From positions 1-64,000 of the forward strand of contig NZ_VTDQ01000009.1 in NCBI RefSeq assembly GCF_015627175.1: DNA of 64,000 nucleotides, given 5' to 3'. The DNA comes from Acinetobacter pollinis (GTDB taxonomy: Bacteria; Pseudomonadota; Gammaproteobacteria; Pseudomonadales; Moraxellaceae). Both the position numbers and the translations under genes were made by a program. Of this stretch, positions 35,248-45,216 are shown one piece after another; the first letter of the stretch is position 1; each line of letters starts with the position of its first letter. The notes below the pieces were generated by a model. That model saw only the letters and a program-made list of their open reading frames with translations. It had not been told where the DNA came from and did no database searches.

Positions 35248-36339
35248 TTGATTATTCGACGTTATCTTGTGAAGCAAGTCGTGTCGACTTCCGTGGTTGT
35301 CGTGGCTTTATTAACCTTAATTATGATGGGTGGTCGACTCATTAAGTATTTTGGTGTGGCGGCACAAGGTCGTTTAGATGCCAGTGTTTTATTTAGTATT
35401 ATTGGCTATCGACTTCCTGAGTTTTTAACACTCATTTTACCATTAGGCTTTTTTATTGGCTTAATGTTGGTGTTTGGGCGTTTGTATACAGACAATGAAA
35501 TGGCTGTGCTCAATAGTAGTGGTTTAAGTCGTAACCATTTGGCACGCTTACTTATTCCCATGACAGCAGGTGTTATGGCAATACAAATTGCACTGATGGT
35601 CTGGGTTGGGCCTTGGGGTGTTTACAAGTTTGAGCAATTAACCAGTGCGCAAGCAGTGAGAACGGGCTTTGACCTCGTTAGACCTAAAGAATTTGTATCT
35701 TCTGGCCCCTATACTATTTATGCAAGTGATTTGTCTGAAGATCGAAAAAATTTAAAAGATGTCATCTTTTATCAACGTTCAGAACAAGACAATAAGCCGG
35801 ATTTAATTATTCTTGCGCGTGAAGCAAAACGTGTTGAAATTCCAAATGATACAGCCAATGTGGTTGATTTATTGGATGGTCGCCGTTACGAGATTTATCA
35901 AGGACAGCCACGTTATTCGCAAGCTGAATTTAAAAGCTATCGTTTACGTATAGAAAATGACAAAGAGTCATCGATTGGGAGCAGTGCGATTAACGCCGTG
36001 ACCATTGGGAAACTTTGGGCAAAAAGAGATGATTCAGTCGTTCAAAGTGAGTTAGGTTGGCGTGTTTTTGGTCCGTGGGTCATTGTTATTGCACTAATGC
36101 TTGCCACAGCTTTGTCTGAAGTGAATCCGCGTCAAGGGCGTTACTATAAGTTACTGCCTGCGATTCTTATTTTTGCAAGTTTAATTGTATTAATGATGGC
36201 GGTTCGAACACGTGTATCACGTGGTGATCTCAGTGTTTGGTTGTATCCTATTGTACTTGTTGCTTATGGTGTGATTACCTTTATTTTCTTGCGTAATCCG
36301 AATTTAACACCAAGACTTAAACAGAAATTGAGTAGATGA
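35248..36339 (+). CDS. lptF: LPS export permease LptF (TTG start)
   Basis: A 363-residue inner-membrane protein with three N-terminal and three C-terminal helices around a periplasmic beta-jellyroll (about residues 130-260). IIRRYLVKQV at the start, YRLPEFLTLILPLGFFIGL and the end LSEVNPRQGRY match LptF. With LptG and the ATPase LptB it extracts lipooligosaccharide from the membrane. The start is TTG at 35248, preceded by GGAAG at a good distance; the nearest upstream ATG is out of frame. lptG follows after 9 nt. Confidence 0.94.
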   Translation: MIIRRYLVKQVVSTSVVVVALLTLIMMGGRLIKYFGVAAQGRLDASVLFSIIGYRLPEFLTLILPLGFFIGLMLVFGRLYTDNEMAVLNSSGLSRNHLARLLIPMTAGVMAIQIALMVWVGPWGVYKFEQLTSAQAVRTGFDLVRPKEFVSSGPYTIYASDLSEDRKNLKDVIFYQRSEQDNKPDLIILAREAKRVEIPNDTANVVDLLDGRRYEIYQGQPRYSQAEFKSYRLRIENDKESSIGSSAINAVTIGKLWAKRDDSVVQSELGWRVFGPWVIVIALMLATALSEVNPRQGRYYKLLPAILIFASLIVLMMAVRTRVSRGDLSVWLYPIVLVAYGVITFIFLRNPNLTPRLKQKLSR

Positions 36340-36348
36340 GGTCTATAA

Positions 36349-37419
36349 ATGTTCGCACGTAGTATTATCGCTAAACATGTGACCTCTACAACAGCGCTTG
36401 CCATGCTTGGAGCAACCGCCGTGTTAACACTGTTACAAGGCTTGTTTACATATCTTGCAGAGTTGAGTGCATTAAAGCATGGTTATAATGCACTACAGGC
36501 ATTGCAATATGTGCTTTGGAATACCCCAGCTTTTCTCTATAAAATTTTACCTATTTCTGCATTAATTGGTGCGGTTATTGGTTTAGGTACGCTTGCATCA
36601 AACAGTGAACTGGTTGTGATGCGTTCGATTGGTGTAAGCCTATGGCGTATTGTTGGTTGGGTAGTTCGCTCAGCACTCATTTTGGTGGTTTTGGCATTTG
36701 CTTTAAGTGAGTGGGTTATTCCTCATACTAACGAAAGGGCAGATAGTCTAAAGAAGCATCAGAGTATTTCCTCTCTTGGCGAAGTACGTGGATACTGGAC
36801 AAGGGAAGCACAACGTTTCATTTATATTAATTATGCAAATTCTGAGGGTGAGCTAAAAGGGATTCAAATCTTAGATTTTGATAACAACTACCATCTTAGA
36901 CAAACTTTGAACGCTGAGGGTGGGCATTTTCAAAAGAATGGTCAGTGGCAGTTAAATGATGTAACGCAAATGACTGTACAAGACGATGGTCGGGCAGTAG
37001 AGCAACATTTAGCAACATCAGAGATTGCACTTGCACTACAGCCAAAATATGTGCATATGGTAACCATAGATCCTGAAGATCTATCACCAAGTCAGTTGGT
37101 TTCATTTATAAGATATTTATCTGATTATAGTCAGGTTCCAAAGTCTTACCAGCTCGCATTTTGGCAGAAAGTAGGTATGCCTTTTTCTCTTATTGCACTT
37201 GTTATTATTGCTTGCTCATTTATTTTTGGACCACTACGCCAACAATCTATGGGTTTTCGTTTGGTTATTGCATTATTTACAGGGCTTGGTTTTTACTATA
37301 TTCAAGACTTTTTTGGGTATGCCAGCTTAGTTTATAACGCATCACCTGCGTGGTTTGTGTTTACCCCAATTGTACTTATTTTTCTTGCAGGTGGGTACTT
37401 GCTCAATAGAGCAAAATGA
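36349..37419 (+). CDS. lptG: LPS export permease LptG
   Basis: A 356-residue partner of LptF with the same six-helix plus jellyroll layout. ALQYVLWNTPAFLYKILPISALIGAVIGLG (seen as TPAFLYKILPISALIGAVIG, about 58-80) and SNSELVVMRSIGVS (about 84-97) are the LptG coupling-helix motifs. It builds the gate through which lipid A-containing molecules leave the inner membrane. Directly downstream of lptF, ending 107 nt before gpmI with a long-loop hairpin in between. Confidence 0.95.
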   Translation: MFARSIIAKHVTSTTALAMLGATAVLTLLQGLFTYLAELSALKHGYNALQALQYVLWNTPAFLYKILPISALIGAVIGLGTLASNSELVVMRSIGVSLWRIVGWVVRSALILVVLAFALSEWVIPHTNERADSLKKHQSISSLGEVRGYWTREAQRFIYINYANSEGELKGIQILDFDNNYHLRQTLNAEGGHFQKNGQWQLNDVTQMTVQDDGRAVEQHLATSEIALALQPKYVHMVTIDPEDLSPSQLVSFIRYLSDYSQVPKSYQLAFWQKVGMPFSLIALVIIACSFIFGPLRQQSMGFRLVIALFTGLGFYYIQDFFGYASLVYNASPAWFVFTPIVLIFLAGGYLLNRAK

Positions 37420-37425
37420 GAAAAA

Positions 37426-37457
37426 AAGGTTGTATGTGCTTTGTAGCTTACAACCTT
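37426..37457 (+). terminator. Possible lptFG terminator
   Basis: AAGGTTGTA (37426-37434) and TACAACCTT (37449-37457) pair over a 14-nt loop, 7 nt after the lptG stop. No T tract follows on the plus strand, so efficiency is doubtful. Confidence 0.35.
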
Positions 37458-37526
37458 GGTAACATAGTCGCTTGTTTAAAAAGTATGTAATATGGAAATT
37501 TCAATAAACAACAAAGAGAATATACT

Positions 37527-39077
37527 ATGACGGACGTGAAGGCTGGCAAGATCCCACATATCTTAGTCATTATGGATGGTATAGGTCATCGTGAAGCAGA
37601 ACAAGACAATGCTTTTCTTGCAGCAAAGACACCTAATTTGACCGCAATGGAAGCGAACCATCCGCATAGTTTAATTTCTGGTTCGGGTGAAGATGTTGGC
37701 TTACCTGATGGCCAAATGGGGAATTCCGAAGTTGGTCATATGAACCTTGGTGCAGGACGTGTGCTGTATCAAGATTTTACACGGATTACTAAAGATATTC
37801 GTACTGGGGATTTTTTTAAGAACCAAGTCTTGGTCGATGCTGTAGAAAAAGCCAAAGTAAAAGATGGCGCTGTTCATATTATTGGTTTGCTTTCAGACGG
37901 CGGTGTACATGCGCATGAAGATCATATTGTGGCAATGTGTGAACTTGCATTGAAACGCAATGCTAAAGTGTATTTACACGCATTTACCGATGGTCGTGAC
38001 ACACCACCAAAAAGTGCAGAATCTTCATTAAAGAAACTAGACGCACTATTTGAACAATACCCAAATCAAGGTCGTATTGTTTCTATGATTGGTCGTTATT
38101 TTGCAATGGATCGCGATAATCGTTGGGATCGTGTAGAACAAGCATATCGTTTACTCACAGAAGGTGAGGCGGTGCGTGTGGCTGCAACGGCTGAAGAAGG
38201 TTTACAACAAGCATATGCGGCTGAAGAAACAGATGAGTTTGTAAAAGCGACTCGTATTGGTGAAAAGACACCAATTCAAGATAACGACAGTGTTGTGTTT
38301 ATGAATTTCCGCGCAGACCGTGCGCGTGAATTAACACGTGCTTTTGTAGAAACAGACTTTTCTGGATTTGAGCGTAAAGTTCAACCTAAGCTTGCAGAGT
38401 TTGTTATGTTAACACGTTATCAAGCGAGTATTCAGGCACCTGTGGCGTATATGCCAGAACCACTACATAATACGTTGGGTGAGTACCTATCTAATTTAGG
38501 GAAAACACAATTACGTATTGCTGAAACTGAAAAATATGCACATGTGACATTCTTCTTTAGCGGTGGCCGTGAAGATGAATATGAAGGTGAGAAACGTATT
38601 CTTATTCCATCGCCAAGTGTTGCTACATATGATTTAAAGCCTGAAATGAGTGCTTATGAAGTAACCGATAAGGTTGTTGAAGCAATTAACTCTCAAGCAT
38701 ACGATCTCATTGTAATTAACTATGCCAATGGTGATATGGTTGGACACACAGGTGTATTTGATGCGGCAGTTAAAGCAGTTGAAGCAGTAGATACCTGTTT
38801 AGGTCGTGTATATGACGCAGTGATGGCACAGCATGGACATATGCTTGTAACGGCAGACCATGGTAATGTTGAACAAATGCAAGATTACGAAAGCGGTCAG
38901 GTACATACACAACATACGACTGAGCTTGTACCATTTATTTATGTTGGTCCAACCAGTGCCACAATTGCAAGTGGTGGTGTATTAGCAGATGTTGCACCTA
39001 CGTTACTTAGCCTCATGAAACTCCCAATCCCACAAGAAATGAAAGGCCGTAATTTAATTACGTTGAACGAAAAATAG
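37527..39077 (+). CDS. gpmI: 2,3-bisphosphoglycerate-independent phosphoglycerate mutase
   Basis: A 516-residue alkaline phosphatase-like enzyme. The N-terminal metal site VIMDGIG, the phosphoserine loop [17 protein letters not shown] (about 67-83, with the catalytic Ser), DGRDTPP, and the C-terminal [12 protein letters not shown] and [10 protein letters not shown] (about 400-450) bind two Mn ions. It interconverts 3- and 2-phosphoglycerate in glycolysis and gluconeogenesis. ctpA follows 10 nt later on the same strand. Confidence 0.96.
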   Translation: MTDVKAGKIPHILVIMDGIGHREAEQDNAFLAAKTPNLTAMEANHPHSLISGSGEDVGLPDGQMGNSEVGHMNLGAGRVLYQDFTRITKDIRTGDFFKNQVLVDAVEKAKVKDGAVHIIGLLSDGGVHAHEDHIVAMCELALKRNAKVYLHAFTDGRDTPPKSAESSLKKLDALFEQYPNQGRIVSMIGRYFAMDRDNRWDRVEQAYRLLTEGEAVRVAATAEEGLQQAYAAEETDEFVKATRIGEKTPIQDNDSVVFMNFRADRARELTRAFVETDFSGFERKVQPKLAEFVMLTRYQASIQAPVAYMPEPLHNTLGEYLSNLGKTQLRIAETEKYAHVTFFFSGGREDEYEGEKRILIPSPSVATYDLKPEMSAYEVTDKVVEAINSQAYDLIVINYANGDMVGHTGVFDAAVKAVEAVDTCLGRVYDAVMAQHGHMLVTADHGNVEQMQDYESGQVHTQHTTELVPFIYVGPTSATIASGGVLADVAPTLLSLMKLPIPQEMKGRNLITLNEK

Positions 39078-39087
39078 AGGTTAATGG

Positions 39088-40260
39088 ATGATTCACCAAC
39101 TGAAAAAACTTAGGATTTTACTTGGTTTGCTTGGTTGTATGAGTTATACCAGTGCTGCCACACCAAGTGGCAGCCAAACCCCCGAATATAATGAAAATGA
39201 GAAAGCACTCTATAGCCAAGAAATTCCAATTGATGGAATTCAACGATTTGTTCAGATCTATGCACTTATTAAAGATAACTATGTGCGTGAAACCTCAGAT
39301 GAAGAGTTGTTCGAACAAGCAATAAAAGGCTTAGTCAGTGGACTAGATCGTTATTCAAGATATCTTACACCAGAAGAATATAAGCAACTTGTTCAGTATA
39401 CAGATGGAGATGTTGCAACTGTTGATTTTGAGCTTATTTTAGATCGTGCACAAAAACAATGGTATATACGTGGCGTCCGCTCGAACTCAGATTCTGCAAA
39501 ACTGGGAATTCATAATGGAATGCCTGTTTATAAGCTAGATAATATTGAAATTAAAGATCTTACGCCTGAGCAGGTTAAAAATATTTTATTCGGTGCAGTG
39601 GGGACTGTCGTAAATATACAAGTTGCCCCAGTTGGACAACCACTGACCGTGGTTCGTAATAAAAAAATAGAAGTAGAAATTGCTGCCAACTTATTAAAAA
39701 ATCAGGTTTTGGTGATTAAGGTTCCTGTATTCCAACAAGAAACGGCAAATGAAATTAAGAGTATTTTGGAACAATATAAGAATACGAAATTAAAAGCAGT
39801 ACTGTTTGACTTGCGTAATAATCCCGGTGGGTTGTTATCGGCAGCCGTGGAAACAGCAGATCTATTTTTGAATAATGGGACGATTGTCACTACACGAAGT
39901 CGATCGGAAGGTAGTCAGACTTTTCAAGCCTTACCCAGTAAAGAATTTGATGACCTTAAACTAGGAATATTGATTAATGGCCGCTCTGCTTCGGCAGCAG
40001 AAGTTTTTACTGCGGCATTAAAAGAACATCAACGTGCTTGGGTACTTGGCGAAAAAAGTTATGGAAAAGGGGTTGTACAAAAGTTATTTCCATTATCGAA
40101 TGGTGCAGCAGTACAAATGACGGTTTCTCACTATTTTACCCCGAATAACAATATGATTGATGGCCGAGGGATACAACCGAATCAAAATATCCCTAGACCG
40201 CCAACTATGAAAGATAATGTTTATATAGAGACGATCTCCGAGGCATTACTTAAACATTAA
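39088..40260 (+). CDS. ctpA: S41 family C-terminal processing peptidase
   Basis: A 390-residue periplasmic protease: signal peptide (residues 1-23, cleavage near TSA; a lipobox LLGC is also possible), a helical segment, PDZ domain (about 105-190) and the S41 protease core with LFDLRNNPGGLLSAAV (about 240-255), catalytic Ser in GRSASAAEV and Lys in GEKSYGKGVVQ. Members trim C-termini of envelope proteins and control peptidoglycan hydrolases. It forms a pair with gpmI. Its stop overlaps the stop of the convergent pilR by three bases. Confidence 0.9.
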   Translation: MIHQLKKLRILLGLLGCMSYTSAATPSGSQTPEYNENEKALYSQEIPIDGIQRFVQIYALIKDNYVRETSDEELFEQAIKGLVSGLDRYSRYLTPEEYKQLVQYTDGDVATVDFELILDRAQKQWYIRGVRSNSDSAKLGIHNGMPVYKLDNIEIKDLTPEQVKNILFGAVGTVVNIQVAPVGQPLTVVRNKKIEVEIAANLLKNQVLVIKVPVFQQETANEIKSILEQYKNTKLKAVLFDLRNNPGGLLSAAVETADLFLNNGTIVTTRSRSEGSQTFQALPSKEFDDLKLGILINGRSASAAEVFTAALKEHQRAWVLGEKSYGKGVVQKLFPLSNGAAVQMTVSHYFTPNNNMIDGRGIQPNQNIPRPPTMKDNVYIETISEALLKH

Positions 40261-41687
40261 CCTTCATCTAAGCCAAACTTTTTTAGGCGATATCGTAAAG
40301 AGCGAAAAGACATATTGAGTTTTTTAGCAGCCTGTGTTCTGTTCCAGTAAGTTTTATTTAGCGTTTCTATAAGAATTCTTTTTTCAATCGCTTCTAAGTA
40401 AGGTTCTAGACCATCTGCCCAAACCTTTTGCATTTCAAGTTGAGTTGAGTCATCGGTATACGTAGTAGGGCTGATGACAGGAGTACTTATAGGTTGTGGA
40501 GGTGTTTCCACCTGTGGTGTAGGTTTATGTATATTAATAGATTTTAAATTAATATCACTAATTGCATGTCCATCGGACAAAGTAATAGCACGTTCGATAA
40601 TATTGCGAAGTTCGCGAATATTTCCTGTATAGCGTTGTTTCATAAGCCAGTCTTTGGCTGAAATAGTAAATTCTTTTGTTGGAATTTGCCATTCTGTACA
40701 TATTTTTTCTAAGAAGTGTTTTGCAAGCAAGATAATGTCTGCACCGCGTTCTCTTAACGGAGGAAGTTGAATGTCCATGACATGTAAGCGGAAAAATAAA
40801 TCTTGTCTAAACTTTCCTTCCTGAATAAGTTGCTCTACATTTTGATGTGTCGCACTAATAATGCGGAAATCTACAGGAATTTCGGTATCTGAACCAATCG
40901 GGCGAATACATTTTTCTTGTACTGCACGTAAGAGCTTCACCTGCATATTCATGGGTAGCTCTGCTATTTCATCTAAAAAGAGTGTTCCACCATCTGCCGA
41001 CTGTATAAGACCAACTTTATTTTGTGTGGCACCCGTGAAGCTTCCTTTTACATAGCCAAATAATTCACTTTCCATGAGGTCTGCTGGAATGGCACCACAA
41101 TTAATTGGAACAAAAGTAGACTCTTTACGATGGCTAAGAAGATGAACCAATTTTGCGATGACTTCTTTTCCTGTCCCTGATTCGCCCATAATAAAGACAG
41201 GAGCTTGTGTCTTAGCTACTTTTCTTAAAGTATCTCTGAGGGTATTCATCACAGGTGATTGACCAATAAGTAGCTTATACTCAATGTCTGATGAATTTAG
41301 TTTTTGTTCTGCTGCCTTGTTTGAAAAAGCTTTTTCCAAAAGGTTTTTGAGAGACTCCAAATTGATGGGCTTGCTCAGAAAGTCAAAAGCACCTGCTTTT
41401 AATGCAGCAATTGCAATTTCCATATTGCCATACGCACTAAGTACGGCAATTGGCAAATCGTGATAGTGATCAGTCACATATTTGACTAATTCTAATCCAC
41501 TTTCATCGGGAAGGTTTAAGTCAGTGAGGCAAGCATCATACTTATGTTTGCTAAGCTTCTCTTTGGCTTGTGCGACATCATGTGCAATATCACAATAAAT
41601 ATGAATACGTTTTAAGCTCATTTGGATGAGCATACATAGATCCACTTCATCATCGACGAATAAGATTTTAGGATTATTTATTGTCAT
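40257..41687 (-). CDS. pilR: Sigma-54 response regulator PilR
   Basis: A 476-residue NtrC-type activator: receiver (Asp56 as phosphorylation site in CLTDLNLP), AAA+ domain with Walker A GESGTGKEV (about 162-170), the sigma-54 contact loop GSFTGA and Walker B GGTLFLDEIAELP, and a Fis-type helix-turn-helix at the end (NRTQAAKKLNMSFRSLRYRL). PilR switches on type IV pilin genes with RpoN. pilS is 16 nt upstream on the same strand. The loop reads GSFTGA, not GAFTGA, as in other PilR proteins. Confidence 0.94.
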   Translation of the reverse strand: MTINNPKILFVDDEVDLCMLIQMSLKRIHIYCDIAHDVAQAKEKLSKHKYDACLTDLNLPDESGLELVKYVTDHYHDLPIAVLSAYGNMEIAIAALKAGAFDFLSKPINLESLKNLLEKAFSNKAAEQKLNSSDIEYKLLIGQSPVMNTLRDTLRKVAKTQAPVFIMGESGTGKEVIAKLVHLLSHRKESTFVPINCGAIPADLMESELFGYVKGSFTGATQNKVGLIQSADGGTLFLDEIAELPMNMQVKLLRAVQEKCIRPIGSDTEIPVDFRIISATHQNVEQLIQEGKFRQDLFFRLHVMDIQLPPLRERGADIILLAKHFLEKICTEWQIPTKEFTISAKDWLMKQRYTGNIRELRNIIERAITLSDGHAISDINLKSINIHKPTPQVETPPQPISTPVISPTTYTDDSTQLEMQKVWADGLEPYLEAIEKRILIETLNKTYWNRTQAAKKLNMSFRSLRYRLKKFGLDEG

Positions 41688-41703
41688 CTTGTCTCAATCA
41701 TTT

Positions 41704-43266
41704 CTATACCACAACCAGTGGGCACTCAATGCGAAAGCATGTTGCATGCTTTAATTTTATATAGTTTAACGTTGCTTGGTTTGCATCACATAAACTACGT
41801 GATAAATACAAGCCTAGCCCAGTCCCATTAATTTCAGTTGTAAAAAAAGGTGAAAATAAGTTTCTAATGTGATGTTCAGGAATGCCCGAACCAAAGTCGA
41901 TAATATCTATAACAGCATATTGATTTTTTGTATAAGCTTTTACTTCTACGGTAGCCTGCTCTTTTGAAGTATGACGTAATCCATTGCGTATTAAATTAAT
42001 CAAAATCTGTCTTAGGTGCGTTTCATCAAATTTAATATAAATTTGTAGCAAAATAGATAATTGAATTTGGTCTTTAGGTACATCAGAGAAATCATCTTTT
42101 AAACATTCTATCAGAAAATGGTTTAAAAGAATTGTTTTTGTAATAGGGGTTTGGCTTCGTGCCATATCTAACGTAGATTCAATTGTATGGTTAATTCTAA
42201 GGCTTTGTTTCGAAATCATGTTTTGTAACATGGCTCTTTCACTGTCATCTGCATCTGCAAGTAATTCATTGGCTTGAACAATACTAGCCAAAGGGTTACG
42301 AATTTCGTGAGCAATGCTTGCAGAAAGCTGTCCTAATGCAGCAAGTTTTAATTGTTGTACATGGTCATTAAATTTTTGTGCATCTTGCATAATAAAAAGT
42401 GTAAGTAACTGCTGAGGAACTTTTAGTTTCTGTATTCGGATATGAATCTGCTTGGTTAACCCTTGTGGCTCGAATATAAAACGCTCTCCTTGACTGAGCC
42501 GATTAAAGATAATGTACTCATATAATTCTGGTTGAATACTCTGTAATGGTGTGTCTTTAATGGGTTGAGCTGCTTCTATATTTAATAATTCATGAGCTGC
42601 TGGATTCACCAAAATGACATGTTGTTTGTCATTAATGACTAAATATCCCATATCGACTTGTTCAAGGATATATTGATTTAGATCTTGCAGTTGAAGAATA
42701 GCAATAGATTGTGAGTTATTTACTTTTGTTAAGTTTTCAAAACGTTTGACAGTAAATTGCGCTGTGAAGTAAATAACTAAAAATAAAAATGCAAGAAAAA
42801 GCGTACTACCAATATTGTTCAGATGATGGGTATATAGCCATGAGTCTATAAATGGAATATAAACAACAGAAATAATAGAAAGCAGTGTTAAAGAAAGTGC
42901 CTTTCGATGAGATAACAGTAAATTAGTAATAAAGATTGTAATTGCAAATAATAAGCTGATATGAAGGTTTGGCGCACCTTGTGCAAAGGTGAGTAAACTA
43001 AAACAAGAGACATCGATAATACTAAAAAATATAATTTTTTTAGGTAAAAGCGACTGACTTAAATATAAGAGTAAGAATTGAAGTAGACTAATAAAGGTAT
43101 ATACAATAAGGGTGATGATATAAAACGTCTGATATTTATAGTCATCTGTCGATTGAGATAAATTTAAAAAGAAAATTGCAAGTAAACTACTTGCAATAAT
43201 CAGTCGATAAATACCATACCATAATCCGAGACGGCGAAAGCTAAAAGAATCGGAAACAACACGCAT
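41704..43266 (-). CDS. pilS: Sensor histidine kinase PilS
   Basis: A 520-residue kinase with about six N-terminal membrane helices (residues 15-175), a PAS-like domain (about 190-300, MGYLVINDKQHVILVNPAA), the HisKA phospho-acceptor His320 in ASIAHEIRNPL, and a HATPase domain (N box LINLIRNGLRH, GTGLGLYLS). The six-helix membrane domain is characteristic of PilS, which senses pilin in the membrane in Pseudomonas and controls PilR. gacA lies only 8 nt upstream, pilR 16 nt downstream. Confidence 0.93.
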   Translation of the reverse strand: MRVVSDSFSFRRLGLWYGIYRLIIASSLLAIFFLNLSQSTDDYKYQTFYIITLIVYTFISLLQFLLLYLSQSLLPKKIIFFSIIDVSCFSLLTFAQGAPNLHISLLFAITIFITNLLLSHRKALSLTLLSIISVVYIPFIDSWLYTHHLNNIGSTLFLAFLFLVIYFTAQFTVKRFENLTKVNNSQSIAILQLQDLNQYILEQVDMGYLVINDKQHVILVNPAAHELLNIEAAQPIKDTPLQSIQPELYEYIIFNRLSQGERFIFEPQGLTKQIHIRIQKLKVPQQLLTLFIMQDAQKFNDHVQQLKLAALGQLSASIAHEIRNPLASIVQANELLADADDSERAMLQNMISKQSLRINHTIESTLDMARSQTPITKTILLNHFLIECLKDDFSDVPKDQIQLSILLQIYIKFDETHLRQILINLIRNGLRHTSKEQATVEVKAYTKNQYAVIDIIDFGSGIPEHHIRNLFSPFFTTEINGTGLGLYLSRSLCDANQATLNYIKLKHATCFRIECPLVVV

Positions 43267-43274
43267 GATGGTAT

Positions 43275-43910
43275 TTAAGGTTGAACGAGGTTATAACGAA
43301 TCGCAAGATGCGTTAATTTGACGTCACTATCGATATTTAATTTTTCAAAGATGCGATAGCGATATGTATTTACAGTTTTTACGCTGACAAAAAGCTTGTC
43401 TGCAATATCTTGCGCGCTATGACAACTTACAACCATCATGGCAACTTGCATCTCTCGCTCAGAGAGTTGATCAAATGGTGAGAGTTGTGTATCTGCTAAA
43501 TATGAACTTGCCAGTTGCTCCGCAATATCCGCACTAAAATACTTACCACCTTGGCTTACTTTTTTTATCGCACGTACCATTTCTTCAATGGGTGCGCCTT
43601 TGGTAATGTAGCCTTTGGCACCTGCTTTTAAAACCAAAGAAGGGTAAGGTTCTTCAGATAGCCCACTGACAGCAATAATTTTAGTGGTTGGTATACTTTG
43701 AACGAGACGACGGGTCGTTTCTATTCCTCCAATGCCAGGCATATTTACATCCAGTAAAATAATGTCTGGCTGATTTTTTCGTGCAAGCACGAGAGCATCT
43801 TCTCCTGATTCAGCTTGTCCCACTACTTCGATATCGACCTGATCGGTGAGCATTCGGCAAATGCCTGTTCTTACCAATTCATGGTCATCTACGACTAAAA
43901 CTGAAATCAC
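43275..43910 (-). CDS. gacA: Two-component response regulator GacA/UvrY
   Basis: A 211-residue NarL/FixJ-type regulator: receiver with Asp54 in ILLDVNMPG and a LuxR-type helix-turn-helix (LSEREMQVAMMVVSCHSAQDI, seen as LSEREMQVAMMVV; VSVKTVNTYRYRIFEKL). Residue pattern and length match GacA, which with the kinase GacS controls virulence, biofilm and aromatic metabolism in Acinetobacter. gacS is not in the window. It is the first gene of a tight run with pilS and pilR, and two perfect tandem 13-bp repeats lie upstream of its start. Confidence 0.92.
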   Translation of the reverse strand: MISVLVVDDHELVRTGICRMLTDQVDIEVVGQAESGEDALVLARKNQPDIILLDVNMPGIGGIETTRRLVQSIPTTKIIAVSGLSEEPYPSLVLKAGAKGYITKGAPIEEMVRAIKKVSQGGKYFSADIAEQLASSYLADTQLSPFDQLSEREMQVAMMVVSCHSAQDIADKLFVSVKTVNTYRYRIFEKLNIDSDVKLTHLAIRYNLVQP

Positions 43911-43938
43911 GTTCTGGTTACCTCATGAATTGAACTTT

Positions 43939-43964
43939 TTTGTTACATAAATTTGTTACATAAA
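43939..43964. repeat. Two tandem 13-bp repeats upstream of gacA
   Basis: TTTGTTACATAAA occurs twice without a gap (43939-43951 and 43952-43964), 29-54 nt before the gacA start codon (minus strand), in the gap to pbpG. The spacing of 13 bp puts both copies on nearly the same face of the helix; a regulator site is possible. Confidence 0.5.
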
Positions 43965-44136
43965 GCAAATTAAACTTGCAATCACAACACAAAATTAGCA
44001 ATGCTATCCTAAAATATTACCTGAAATTTATGCATAATTACTGGTTTTATACAAATCAGTGCCTTGTGCAAATGTAAGGCATATTCGTGGTAATAAGCAA
44101 ATTTATCTTATCACCTTTTTAGTCGAGTGAAATATT

Positions 44137-45138
44137 GTGAAAAGTTTAAAGAAGTCTTTGGTACACATGTTAAGTGTACCCCTTTTACTGGGATTAAGTT
44201 GCTATAGCTTTGCAGATCTTACAATCGATGGAAAGCCGCCTGTTCATCAAAATTTTTCAACACATGATGTCAAAGAGCTATTGGCAGATGATGATGAGAT
44301 AAATATTGCGCCACAAGGCAGTACCACGACATCTACAACATTGCGTCCTGCACAACCAGGCGTTGTAGATACTAGCTTCATGAATAATGCAGGTCCAAGT
44401 GTTCATGCAGGTTCTGCATTGGTGATGGATGCACAAACGGGTGAAGTACTGTTTAGTAAAAATAGTAGTTTTTCCAGGCCAATGGCATCGATTACTAAGT
44501 TGATGACAGCAGTCGTGACAGCAGATGCACATTTAGATATGTCTGAAAATATTACATTAGAGCCAATTGATTTTGATGGTCCTAAAAAGGCAAGTACCAA
44601 ATTGCGTGTTGGCGACAAAATGAATCGTGCAGAAGTGTTATTGGTTGCACTGATGAAGTCTGAGAATCCTGCTGCTGCCGCGCTAGCAAGAACTTATCCA
44701 GGTGGAAAACCCGCATTTATTGCAGCCATGAACGCAAAAGCACGTGAACTAGGAATGAGTTCAACGCATTACTTTGAATCGACTGGTTTGGACCCACGTA
44801 ATGTTTCTTCTGCAAGAGACTTAGCAATTTTAGTGACTCAAGCTTATAAGTATGGCGTGATTCGTCAGTTCTCATCTACACCACATTACGATTTTAATTT
44901 AGGGTATAGAATGCTAAATGCCAGTAACACAAATGCATTGGTACGTAATGGCGGATGGAATATTAATCTTTCAAAAACAGGCTTTATTAATGAAGCAGGG
45001 CGTTGTGTTGTTATGCATACCACTGTTAATTCACGTCCTGCTGTAGTGGTGTTGATGGGTGAACCAACCACACAAGCTCGAAATACAGATGCAACACAGC
45101 TCCTCAACTGGCTTACAGGTTTACCAAAAGACACCTGA
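44137..45138 (+). CDS. pbpG: D-alanyl-D-alanine endopeptidase (PBP7/8)
   Basis: A 333-residue class C low-molecular-weight penicillin-binding protein. Signal peptide (cleavage after SFA, about residue 26), then an acidic linker and the DD-peptidase core with Ser118-Ile-Thr-Lys121 (SITK), SEN at about 173 and KTG near 271. It cuts DD-crosslinks in peptidoglycan; in A. baumannii PBP7/8 is needed for full serum survival. The start is GTG at 44137. It is divergent from gacA and ends at a strong bidirectional terminator. Confidence 0.93.
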   Translation: MKSLKKSLVHMLSVPLLLGLSCYSFADLTIDGKPPVHQNFSTHDVKELLADDDEINIAPQGSTTTSTTLRPAQPGVVDTSFMNNAGPSVHAGSALVMDAQTGEVLFSKNSSFSRPMASITKLMTAVVTADAHLDMSENITLEPIDFDGPKKASTKLRVGDKMNRAEVLLVALMKSENPAAAALARTYPGGKPAFIAAMNAKARELGMSSTHYFESTGLDPRNVSSARDLAILVTQAYKYGVIRQFSSTPHYDFNLGYRMLNASNTNALVRNGGWNINLSKTGFINEAGRCVVMHTTVNSRPAVVVLMGEPTTQARNTDATQLLNWLTGLPKDT

Positions 45139-45166
45139 TTTTTTATATAGACTCGCTTTTTACAAT

Positions 45167-45200
45167 AAAAAAATCCCTGTGTGCTCACAGGGATTTTTTT
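45167..45200. terminator. Bidirectional terminator between pbpG and thrC
   Basis: AAAAAAATCCCTGTG (45167-45181) and CACAGGGATTTTTTT (45186-45200) form a perfect 15-bp stem with a 4-nt loop and T runs on both strands. Confidence 0.93.
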
Positions 45201-45216
45201 ATTGCGAAGAGATAGT

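Noticed and set aside
43911-44136. Tandem repeats upstream of gacA as a plasmid-type iteron origin
   Set aside because: Only two copies, no replication gene nearby, and the location is between chromosomal core genes.
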